The position numbers and the translations under genes are program-made. A model generated the notes under the pieces. It was not told the origin of the DNA. It saw only the letters and a program-made list of their open reading frames with translations, and ran no database searches. Positions 49,324 to 60,600 of a DNA stretch of 64,000 nt are shown piece after piece. Numbering within the stretch: the first letter of the stretch is position 1; each line of letters starts with the position of its first letter. Source of the DNA: Taiwanofungus camphoratus. Taxonomy: Eukaryota; Basidiomycota; Agaricomycetes; Polyporales; Taiwanofungaceae. The stretch covers positions 372,001-436,000 of the forward strand of contig CP021231.1 in the NCBI GenBank assembly GCA_003999685.1, written 5' to 3'.

Positions 49324-49623
49324 CTTAGTATTTTACGAGACCCAGGTAAAGGTGAGCTTTTAAGTAGATCATTCGGAGGTTGTAACCTCGATTCGGATTT
49401 CGAAAGATGACCATCGAGCGCCTCCGGCAACTATTCGAGCGCTCGGCGATTACCGACGCCTATAAATCCTTCGCGTCTCTGCTTTTTGGTCGCACTCAAA
49501 CCTGTCTTCCCTCCACCTCCCGAGCTGGAAAAACGCTCAAATCCTACTTCATTGCGTTCTCATGTTCGCCTTATAGTAGTACACTTCCTCGTTATATGTG
49601 CAACTCCTGAGTGACTTTGAGTC
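49324..49623. promoter_or_regulatory. Bidirectional promoter between prefoldin 3 and MRD1
   Basis: Only 300 bp separate the ATG of prefoldin 3 (-) from the ATG of MRD1 (+), so the two share one promoter region. A TATAAAT stretch at 49461-49467 lies on the MRD1 side. Nothing else in it was recognised. Confidence 0.5.
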
Positions 49624-52600
49624 ATGTCACGCCTGATCGTTAAAAATCTTCCAGCATACCTAACTCAGCAACGATTGCGTGCACATTTCGAGGGTGCGGA
49701 CGGTCCTGGGGGCACGCTTACTGATGTCAAGCTCGTGCTCAAGCCTGATGGAACTTCGCGCCGTTTCGGTTTCATCGGGTACAAAACACCCGCAGAAGCT
49801 GAGCGGGCGAAGAAGTGGTTCAACAAGACGTTTATAGACTCATCAAGGATCGATGTTAATATTGTGGATGTGAGTTATTGTGTTTCTGATTTTCTGGATT
49901 TCTCTTGAAGTTTGACTTGTCACATTGCTAGGGTGCAAAGGATGCTCCATCCCCGCGTCCTAACAAGCGACCACGGTTGGGTCCTTCCCCGGCAGAAGAA
50001 CAACATGGCGACCATTCCGCGGCTCAGGTGGAGTCATCTTCCTCAAAAAAGACAAAACCTGTGCCCTCCTTAGATTCGCCTACAAAAAAACCTGCCGACG
50101 AACATCTGAAGGAGTTCATGCAAGTGATGCAGCCACGCACGAAGAAGGGCCCTTCATGGGCAAACGAAGAACCGCTAGCCCTACTTCCTGTTTCTTCCGT
50201 CACGAATCCCGTTGACGATGATCTAGTCTCGAAGAGCAGGACGAGAGTCAAAGGGGACGTGGAGGTGGAAGACTTCGGTGATGTGGAAGGCGAACAGAAG
50301 GACGCTGGAATATCTGACCTAGACTGGTTAAAACAGCGCACGAAACCGGTTCTCGACTATACAAATGTAGAGGGGGAGAAGGTTTTTGAGCAGTCTGATG
50401 ATGATGAATCTGACGCGAAGGATGGTAATGCCGAGGTGGTATGTCATCCTCCGTACACGACTGAAAGGTTGTCTTATTTGTCGATGTCATGGTTCAGGTA
50501 CAGAACGAGGCTCCGCAAGATCCGGCCAAAGTCACAATCCTCCAGACATCACGATTATTCCTCCGTAATCTTGCCTTTACTTGTACCGAAGAGGATATAC
50601 GACAACTATTCGCTTCCTTTGGCGAAATCTCACAGGTGGGTTGAAATTATCCTTTATGCTTGGTCTGCATTTGCCCCATCTGGCCTCATTGTATGAGGAT
50701 CTATCATCAGATAGAGTACTAGCAAAATGTGCGGATGTACGGGTACAAGATGACAAACCTATATAGGGACATCAGACTCGCTTGCGAGGGTGCTGACCCA
50801 AGGGAAAACCGATAGTAGAATTATTCTGATTACTCGTCTTGCTGTTGAATCTATTTCACATCGTCAACTCATGCTAATACATAAATCTGCAGGTGCATAT
50901 TCCTTTGGACCCGGTCACCAAACAATCTAAAGGGTTGGCGTACGTCTTGTTTGTGAAAGCTACGAGTGCACTCTCGGCATTCGAAACGCTGGACCGTACG
51001 TCGTTCCAGGGCCGCTTGCTGCACATTCTTCCAGCAGTGAATCGGAAAGGGAAGACGGAGGAGGGCGACGGAGGAAGGAAGAAGACTTTGAAGGAGGAGC
51101 GAGAGGTAATGAAGAAGGCAGGCGCCGGGAAAGAGTTCAATTGGGCTATGTTGTATATGAATGTACGTACATTTAATAGTAAAATATATTTTTTATTTAT
51201 ATATTCTGACTACTGTTTTACTGCCTTGGCTTCTGTATCACCGCTACTTTCGCTTCTCAAAAAAGAGCGATGCAGTGGCTTCATCTGTAGCAGATCGCAT
51301 GAACATTTCCAAGGCAGACATACTTAATCCCGAGTCTGACAATGCGGCAGTCAAACTTGCCCTGGCGGAGACGCACATCGTCAACGAGACCAAAGCCTTC
51401 CTCGAGTCGCACGGCGTGGTACTCTCCTCCTTCTCGCCCCCTGCCAACTCGAGGCCTCAGCGCTCAGACACCGTCCTCCTCGTCAAGAACATCCCCTACG
51501 GTACGTCTGTAGACACGCTGCGGACGCTCTTCGGGGCCCACGGTGAGCTGCGCCGCGTGCTCGTCCCGCCGGCAGGGACGCTCGCGGTCGTCGAGTTCGA
51601 GCACGCGTCTGATGCGCGCACGGCGTTCCGCGCCCTCGCCTACCGACGCCTCGGCAACTCGGTGATGTACCTCGAGAAGGCTCCCCTCGGGATGTTCGCA
51701 GAAGGCGCCGAGGCTCCAGGAGAGACTGGCAGCACAGGGGCACCCTGGGACCCGGTCGTCGCGACAGCTGTTGCGCCCATCAAGGCACCTGTGGACACCG
51801 ATACTCTAGTGGGGACGGGTGCGAAGAACGCGGACGCTGCGGAGGCGGAGCCGCCGTTGTCTGCAGGGACGACGCTCTTCGTCAAGAACCTTGCGTTCAG
51901 CACGACGAGCGCGGGGCTCGTGCAGGCGCTACAGCACCTGCCAGGCTTCGCGTTCGCACGCGTGCAGACAAAGGCGGACCCCGCGCGCCCCGCGGCGCGC
52001 CTGAGCATGGGGTATGGTTTCGTTGGGTTCCGCACAAAGGATGAGGCGAGGCGGGGTTTGCGGAGCCTCGAGGGCTTCATACTAGACGGGCACGTGCTGA
52101 CGGTCAAGTGGGCAGGGCGCGGCATGGATGAGGGCGAAGGCGAGGCGGGTGCGGAGGCGAAGGGGAAGCCCAAGTCTGCGAAGATGGTCATCAAGAACGT
52201 GCCATTCGAGGCGACGAAGAAGGATATACGCGAGCTTTTTGGGTGCGTCGTCGTTATGGTGTCATGTTACCGTCCTTGGTGCGGCCGCTAATCCCGTGTG
52301 CGCTTTCCTTCCTTTGTTCCTTTTTGCAGCGCGCACGCGCAGCTCAAGTCCGTGCGCCTCCCGCGTAAGTTCGACCGGCGCACGCGCGGGTTCGCGTTCC
52401 TCGAGTTCGTCTCCCCGCATGAGGCCGCCCGCGCGTACGCTTCACTGCGGCACACCCACTTGCTCGGGCGGCACCTCGTGCTGGAGTGGGCAGAGGATGG
52501 CGCGGCGGACATTGAAGAGCTGCGGAAGAAGGCAGGCGTTGGGTTTGGTGGTGGGAAGGAGCTGCCCGGACGGAAGAGGAAGCTTGAGTTCGCGGAGGGA

Positions 52601-52624
52601 GATAATGATGAAGAAGAGGCTTGA
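49624..52624 (+). CDS. MRD1: Ribosome-biogenesis RNA-binding protein Mrd1 (RBM19 family)
   Basis: Six exons (49624-49869, 49932-50438, 50498-50635, 50893-51162, 51266-52242, 52330-52624) encode 810 aa with five RRMs. RRM1 starts at the very N terminus (SRLIVKNLPAYLTQQRLRAH). The others open at RLFLRNLAFTCTEEDI (~aa 270), TVLLVKNIPYGTSVDTL (~455), TLFVKNLAFSTTSAGL (~588) and MVIKNVPFEATKKDIRELF (~693). This number and spacing, with a basic tail after RRM5, is the Mrd1/RBM19 pattern. The protein acts in the nucleolus in the small-subunit processome, organising 35S pre-rRNA for 18S cleavage. A 257-nt intron (50636-50892) splits RRM2. Exons 5 and 6 are markedly more GC-rich than the 5' exons. Confidence 0.95.
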
Positions 52625-53469
52625 TTGAGGTGGGTGTATGGAAGGATAAGATAGTGGCTCAGACTAATTCTGTGCCTCATCTCTTGGATTGGGTGAGCTT
52701 ATCTGTCTCGATGTCCTTGCCAGACTTTTCTGAGGGTTCATTTGTGAGCCAATCGAGCCGATGGCCTTCAAGGAAATCTAAGCCGCTCTTACAGCACGAC
52801 CGCGCAGTGGGGAAACAAAGCCTCTTTGGATATCATACCTGCGTCCGGTATGCGACGGGGTACCACTTGGCGAAGCTCCCTCGATGTGGAACGAAAAAAC
52901 AATGGGACAGACGCTGTAGGGTACTTTCTAGGAGGGAGTATGTCGAGTAGAGAGCAGCCAAGATTGAGGACCAACCGCCTGCTGGCGCCATCTGATGAGA
53001 GAAACACCATCAGCAGGTGATCATAATCCTGTCCACAATACTTGCTATACACCTACTCAACTGCGGCCTGCTTCGACGATTTGATTACCCCGGTCCTGCT
53101 ACCGGAAGAACCGTCCGCGCTACAGTACATTCATAGCATAATCACTAGTGACGCGCGGTGGATTGGCGACATTGGAGGTCAAGGCGTGTGCACTTCCTGC
53201 GTACAGTACAAGCTTACGTTCTCCGATGTAAACCAAGCATTGTAGAAGGCACAGAGAATTGAGATGCTTCAACCTTCAGTTGCCTGCCGGAATTTGCGAT
53301 CCGCGCACGTCGCTAACGATTACTACTAGTAGTTGGAATTGTATATTGTACATTATCTGGTCATGAACTTGCAGAATCATAGAGTGGTAGGCTACAGTAT
53401 GCTACAACTTGCGCGGTTCCTCAAACCTTCATAGATCGTACATCCTCCTGCATCTCTGCCATGAAACCC
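52625..53469. other. Convergent 3' intergenic region
   Basis: 845 bp between the stops of MRD1 (+) and the Fmp46-like gene (-). Only short frames are present; no gene or repeat was recognised. Confidence 0.55.
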
Positions 53470-54093
53470 TCATGAGAACCACCCTTTCGGCTTTATATCG
53501 GCATCCTCCTTGCTCTCCCCATCTCTCTTCTTCCTCAGCTCTTCCAGGATACTCTTCACGCCGTCCACATCGCCGACGGCGGCCCGCCCATTATGCCAGT
53601 CGACCACAATGGGCCATTTCAGCGCATGAGGGTTCTGCGCCGCGAGGCGCGCGACGCCCTCTGGGCTCGTCGGGCGAGTGTGCACGGCTGGGTGTGCGGA
53701 GAGGAGACTTACGGGCGAAGCCATCTCGGTGGCGGACGGGCCTGTAGGGAGGTAGGAAAGGATGGTGCGGAGCTGGTCCGCGGTGGGGGGCGTGTTCTCG
53801 ACGACCTCAAGGTTGAAGGTGAGCGGAGGTGCGGTGGGTTGGGAGGGGGGATATGGGGAGGAAGCTGCTGCACGCAGAAGGTTGAGGGCGGTCGAGGAAG
53901 GTGGGGAGGAGGGATTATGGCTGATATAGAGTAAGGACGAGTCAATGAGCCAAATGATAGTGAACATATGAAGTGGTGTGCTGTGTACTTACAAGATGGA
54001 TATTTGCGGCTGTGGTAGAGCAGCGGTTTATATACTTGTAAAGGAGTAGTCGTCAGAGAAACTCACTATGGATCGCTTGAACGCAGAAAACAT
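53470..54093 (-). CDS. Small thioredoxin-fold protein, Fmp46/DUF1687 type
   Basis: Three exons (54093-54067, 54009-53993, 53920-53470) give 164 aa. The short first exons encode MFSAFKRSI and PQISIF, joining to FHNPSSPPSSTALNLLR. Later blocks are FNLEVVENTPPTADQLRTIL and ALKWPIVVDWHNGRAAVGD. A beta strand, an SxxS turn in place of a CxxC motif, a helix, and a WPIVVDW strand with a G-rich turn suggest a glutaredoxin/thioredoxin-like fold. I associate this with the fungal Fmp46 (DUF1687) family, putative mitochondrial redox proteins. There is no cysteine at the usual active-site turn, so redox activity is doubtful. The first two exons are tiny (27 and 17 nt) but both introns are canonical and the frame holds. 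The family is named from memory. Confidence 0.8.
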
Positions 54094-54695
54094 GATCGGC
54101 TGGTTCAACAGCTAAGGCCAAGAGTGTTACTGATACTGAGAAGAAGGAACAGCGCTAGCTGCAAAATTGGTCGACGCGAGGGTCGACTAGCAAGTCGTAA
54201 ATGCGAGAATAAAGTATGAGAACGTGCAAGCTGGTCCCGCTCCTTACCAGGCAAGCCCATAGCGGTTCTCTACGCGGTCACATGAGGAGACGTCATGTTG
54301 TTCCTCTTGTCTTTAAATTATCGAGTAGCCAAGTAGAAAAAGAATATATATAGATAGTTGATGATCCATTTCATTCCGGGCTAGGGAATGTATGAATCTA
54401 CGACATACGTTAAGGAATGCGGGAGCCTAAAAAGTGTACAAATGCACAAGACAACATAGGGACGGTACAAGACAACGAGTGTGTGAGCTTTGAGAAAACA
54501 AGACAGTGAAGATGGCGATTTCAGATGAAACAAGATAATAACGAATGTGCGATTTCTCGTATGGTATGAGAAATATTTTGATTTAGGAAAACAACATTCC
54601 TGAATGAAGGCGCCGTCAGTAGCCTCTCAAGAACGGCTCTTAGAGGGCACTAACCTTGACATTTTGTAAAGACGCGGGAAAGCGCCATCGAATTT
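54094..54695. other. Region between the Fmp46-like gene and the NRPS
   Basis: 602 bp holding the promoter of the Fmp46-like gene and the 3' end of the NRPS; both genes lie on the minus strand. It is AT-rich. No gene or repeat was recognised. Confidence 0.5.
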
Positions 54696-57600
54696 TCATG
54701 ACTGCAGCAACTGCCCAATTTGCGCATCAGGCCGCTTCACCATGTCGTCCAGGATCGCCACAATGTCCGCCGCAGATGACTCCGCCTCCTGCGCGGTGAA
54801 CGCGGTCTCGTCATAGAAGAACTTCACACTGTGTCCCTCGAGTGTTTTGGACACCTCCACGACGATCGCGTATGGCTGGTACAGCCGCACCTGGCTCATC
54901 GCCATCACCAGCCATCGGTGGTGGTTGACTGGGCCCTTCGCGGGCTCGAACGGCTGGTACAGGAAGAGCACGCGGGAAGCGCGGGCGCGCCGGTCCACGT
55001 GCAAGTGGGCGAAGATGTCGTCCAGTCCGACGACGGCGTTTTCGTTCGTTCGCCAGAACAGTGACTGCGTCGCCTTGAGGTAGTCCCCGATGCGCTGGTC
55101 CACCGCGAGGCGCGACCGGAACGGTAGGAAGTTCGCACATGTTCCGTTGATCCTGTCCGCGTCCTCGAGTCCGTTGACGTTGCGCCCCGTCACGAGCAGG
55201 TCGAACACCACATCCTGCTTGTCTGTGACTTTGAAGAGCCACAGCTGGAACGCGGTCTGGAACACGATGGGTGTCGTGACGGCGAAAGTCTGTGCGAGGC
55301 TGTCGAGTTTGGCACTTGTGCGCCGTACTTTGGAGGCAGTGATCTTGGGCGTTTCGGTTTTCGGGAAGACAAAGTTGGAACCAGACAGGAGATCGAACCA
55401 GAACGACAGTGCGGAATCCTTGGGTGTTTGCCAGATGGACAAAGCAAAGTCTTTGAAGGTGGTGCTGGTGGCAGGCGGATCTTCGCCGCGAGTGATGCTT
55501 TGGAACTGGTCATCGAAGACGCGCAGAAGTTGGCCGTCGTACAAGGCGTGGTCGAGCTTCACGAGCAGCTCGCGGCTGTTGTCAGGGTAGACGAAGAGCT
55601 TGTAGCAAATGAAAGGCTTGCCGAACTCGAACCGCTCGCTCCAGGCAGATTCAACGACGTGCTCCCTCTCTTCCCGGGTGACATGAAGCGCCTCCCACAC
55701 CAGCGCGGAGTCCTTGAGCACTACTTGCAGCCAGCCATGTTCAGGCGTCTCAATGAATGTAGTGCGGAGGATGCTGTTGCGCTGAGTTAGCGTTGTCGTA
55801 ACCTGCAGCCATCGGTCCAGGTCGACCTCGGACGGCAGAGAGCGGACAGTCATGAGGTTCCAGAATTGCTCGTCCCTCTGACCTTGGCGGAGGAACTCGA
55901 CCTGGCCAGGAGGGCAAGGGAGTATGTCTTCGATGTTCTCTCTGTTGACGCCCTTGCTCTCAATCAAATCGTACGCGGGAGCGCTAACGACAAAGGCTTT
56001 CCCTGCTAGAGAGTCGGTGTCCATTTTCGTCATGCAAGCTGCCATGGCACTGAGCGTCAAGTTGTCCAGAACCTGGCTTACTTCGAGCTTGTATCCTTCC
56101 CTGCGGCACTGCCCAACAAGCTTGATTGCCGAGATGGAGTCCGCACCGAGTGACATGAAGTTAGAGTTGCGCCCGAGAGCCTGTGGCTCAAGGCTGAATT
56201 GGTTCGCCCAGAGTCTCTGGAGGACCTCCTCCTCAGGCGTCTCGACCGGAACGACCGATTCGTCAGAGGATGAGCCCGGACAGAACCGACTCAGCTCCGC
56301 AGGCTCCAACTTGCCCACCATTTCCGCCAGGGCCTTGCGGTTGGTCTTGCGTGAAGGCAGTTTAGGGAAGCATTCCATAGCGATCCAGAACTTGGGAATC
56401 ATATAGGGCGTGAGTGTAGTAAGCTTCTCCTTCACCGCGGTGAACGCTTCGTCGAACGACCCAGAATTCAAGAATTCCTCCGTTTCGCCGGGCTTGAAAA
56501 TACACATCGCTACCAGCTGAGGCTTCCCGCCGGTCACCACTCCCAGCACTACAGAGTCGGTAACTTCTCCGGTTCTAATGATGGCGTTCTCAATCTCTTG
56601 GAGCTCGATGCGATGACCGTTGATCTTGATCTGGTTATCTTTCCTCCCAAGACATTCAAGCTCGCCGCTTGGAAGCCATCGCGCCAGGTCACCCGTCCTA
56701 TACACCCGCTGTCCATCGAAGTCGACATACACCGCGGAGGTCAGGTCACTGTGGTGGAGATATCCGGCTGACAACTGCGATCCGCCGAAGCAGAGCTCAC
56801 CCACTGCGCCATAGGGTACCAACCGCGTCCCGTTGACGTCCAGGATGAAAGCAGAGGCAGTAGGGAAGGGTCGGCCGATGTTCTTGGGATCATCACCCGC
56901 TGACAGTTCTTTGGTTGTGATTACCATGGCGGTTTCGGTCGGTCCGTATACATTCAGCAGCGTCGTACGCTTGGTCCAATCCGATATCAATTCTGAGGTC
57001 ATGGGCTCACCGCCAAGAATGAGTCTGTTCAAAGTCGGGACCTGTTACAGACGGCATCGTCAATAACCGGCTTGTCGCAGAAATGATAAACTAAGGCTAA
57101 CCTGCTCAGGCGTGATCAGTCTTGCCACCGTTGGAGTCAATATGGCTTGTCTGACTCTCATTTGGGTCATAACGCCAGGTAAGTCACTCAACATCATGGC
57201 CATTGGGGCCATGCAGAGACAACCCCCGGAAGAGAGAGTGTTGAAGATATCCTCCACGCTAGCATCGAAGACGTAGTTCGCGAACTGTAAGACCCTCCAT
57301 TCTCCCTCAAACCTTCGCTCCGCGATCACCATAGAGCTGACCGCTGCTGCAGCAGAGGAATGGGGCATCACGACCCCCTTCGGTTTTCCAGTTGAACCGG
57401 ATGTGTAGATCACGTATGCGGGATGCGAGGGCGAATGATGCGGAACTTCAGGAGTTGTGCTAGGAAACAAGGCTATGTCCAGCACATCGATCTCGATGAC
57501 AGCAGCGCTACCAGTGACAACGAATTGCTGATGCGATTCAGTAATGAGGACCTTCGAGCTTACGTCGTCAATGATGAAATTGTTTCTTTCGGCAGGATTG

Positions 57601-60600
57601 TCGGGCGAGAGGGGTACATATGCTCCCCCTGCTTTCATCACCCCCAAGATACTCACAATCATGAGAGGCGACTTGTCGAGCATCAGAGCAACGATATCTC
57701 CTGGTTCGATAAAGCGACGTAGAAAATGAGCAAATCTGTTAGCACGTTTGTTGAGATCATCGTATGTCATACTCCCTTGGTCCAGCCATTGGATTGCGAG
57801 TCGATCAGGAGTAGTCTGTGCAATGCGCTCGAATTGGGCGTGAAGGAAGGCAGGTGGTGGAAAAGACGTTTGCAGGCAAATATGGCTTACGAAGTCTTGC
57901 TCACGCTCGCTGATGAGCTCCACTTCCCCAACGGTGATACGGGGGTTGGAAACTATGCATTTCAGTGCATTCACGAATTCCTCTAATATGAAGTCTGCAC
58001 GATGAGTATCCATGCCTGAGATGAAGGTTACACTGAGATCTTCTCCAGCATCCAGTTGAACCTCTAGTGTCTGGTATTCACTGGTCCATACTTTCTTGGG
58101 ACCATGTGGTTTGAAAATCTGCCCGACGGCTGAATGATTGACCGCTGGAGTGAGGTAATTCACCATTGTATCGAAGAGCTTGACGCTGCCTTGGCGCGAG
58201 GCCCGCATGATGTCGCGCATGCCGTACTGCCCATGTTCAGATATGTCCCACAGCTTCTCCTGTACGGCAGTAACAAGGTCGACGAGCAACAAGTTGGAAT
58301 TAACGCGCACACGCTGCGGCACCGTAGTGAGAGTAGGCCCGTCTAGGTGCTCGATGTCGATGACAGGGCGGTCACGTCCCGACAGAGTCGATGCAAATAC
58401 AACATCATCAGAATTGATCTGTCGACTGACCACCAGAGCCCATGCAGCGTAGACAATAGAACCAGGCGTAAAACCGTGCTTGACTCGAGCAGATGCGAAG
58501 TCGACCTTGATTCTCCTAGAGATGAAGTGGAATTCACCATCACCACCCAGAACGGATGGATGAAGATTATCCAAATAATGGGACCAGAACTGTTTAGATG
58601 TTTCACCTTTTGCGTGAACGAGTTCTGCGACAAATCGAGAAAATGGCGGTCTTGGCGACAATTGAGGGGATCCGAGGTAGACAGAAGCAACATCTTCATA
58701 GAAGAGGCGATGTGACCAGTAATCGAATAACGCGTGATGCATGGACACTACGAGCACTTGCCCAGAGAGGATCGCAACGCGGAAGAAGGCACTGCCAAGT
58801 TGCATGGACCTCTTCCGGTCAATAGTCTCGAAGTCTGCAAGTTCCATGTCGTATTCCTCCCATGGAAGTTGTAAGTCTTGTTGAATAACGTTCAGAAAAC
58901 TGTCCCTCCACTCGATGAAAGTCGTCCTCAATAGAGGACGCTGTTCAAAAACGGTTTGGACCGCCCCCTTGAGTCGCTGGAGATCAAGACCACCGACGTT
59001 ATAAGCGCGTTGATAGATGTACTTTGTATCACCACGGAGGAGAGTAGCCAAAAGGCCTTCTTGCATGGGGGTGACGGGGAAGGCATCTGACACTGCCCCC
59101 ACATTTTCAGGGAATGACGGCACTTCCTTTAGAAGCGAGAACGGTTCTGGGTCACTTTTCCACTCCTTGACCTTGACGCTGTGCAGAAGCTTCTCAAAGC
59201 TGTCAGCCCTGATCAAATCACCAGCTTCGACATGGAGGCCCTTCTCGAGAGCTTTGCCGGATACGCGAATAGCTTCTAGACTGCTTCCACCAAGGAGTAG
59301 GAACGAATGTGTCGAAGTCACTGCCTCTATCGGAATAGCAAGTACTTCAGCAACGGTTTGCTTTAACACGGCCATATGCGGAGACACAGTAGTCGCCTCT
59401 TCAGAACCAACGTCCGAGCCGCTGATGGCCGCCAACAGACCCTCTCTACCCAAATCTTCAACTGTGCGACGCAGGCTAGGAACATCCAATTTTCCGTTTG
59501 CATTACGCGGCAGAGCAGCAAGAGGTAAGTAATAGTTGGGCACCATGTACAAGGGTAGATAGTCGGAAGCGTGGTTCTTCATACGCTCAACAAAGGCCGG
59601 GATACCATCCTGACTGATGGATGCCTCTGGTACGAAGCATGCTACGAGACATTTCCGGCCCGCGATAGTGGCGCCAACAACAGCTGCAGCAGAAACTTCC
59701 CGCTGTGTTGCTAGAACAGCAGCAACCTCCGCGGGTTCAACTCGTTGACCATTGATTTTGACCTGATGGTCAATCCTTCCTAGGATCTCGATGGAGCCGT
59801 CCTCATGGCGCACTGCCAGATCTCCTGTCCTGTATAGCCGACCGGAGCCAAAGGGGTTTAAAATGAAGGCTTTTTCTGTCACCGCTGGGAGATTGAGATA
59901 TCCCTGCGCCAATTGGTGCCCACCCAAGCATAGCTCCCCTTGCACTAACAAAGGCGCAAGGTTCGTGGTTCCTGGAATGAGTATGTACGCAGATGTTGTG
60001 TCCGATGGACGGCCCACTATCCTCGGATTAGAACCAGCAAGGAGCTGCCGACCCATGTTGATCTGGGTACATTCGCTCAAGCCGTATGCATTTCGAACTT
60101 GTACATGAGAGGACCATAGTTCGACAACACGGGGATCTAACATTTCACCCGTTAGGGTCAACTGTCTTAGTCCGGGCACCTGTGCTATGATTAATATACA
60201 AGATTAAGAAAACGAAAGAATTCAAAATACCTTGTCTGGGGTCAGCAATGCTGCAGTAGAGGATGTGAGTCCGACGGCAGTAACACCCATCTCGTTGATA
60301 ATGCGGGCCAGAGAGCTGGACATGGTCTTTCTGTTCGCCAAGCAGAGACATCCGCCATGAATTAAGGTGGCGAGGATAGTGCGCTGCGCCGCACTGAAGA
60401 TTGGGTTATAAAACAGTAACGACCTTAACTCCTGCAAGCCACGAAAATTGGATATTCCACACGTAGCTGCAGCATGACTGAGGATGACACCTTTGGGCTT
60501 CCCGGTACTGCCTGAAGTGTAAACCAAGTAAGCAGGCTGGTCGATGCAGATAGTACGCTCCAGATTGATTGTCCTATCCGCGGATAGATACATTCCTGAA

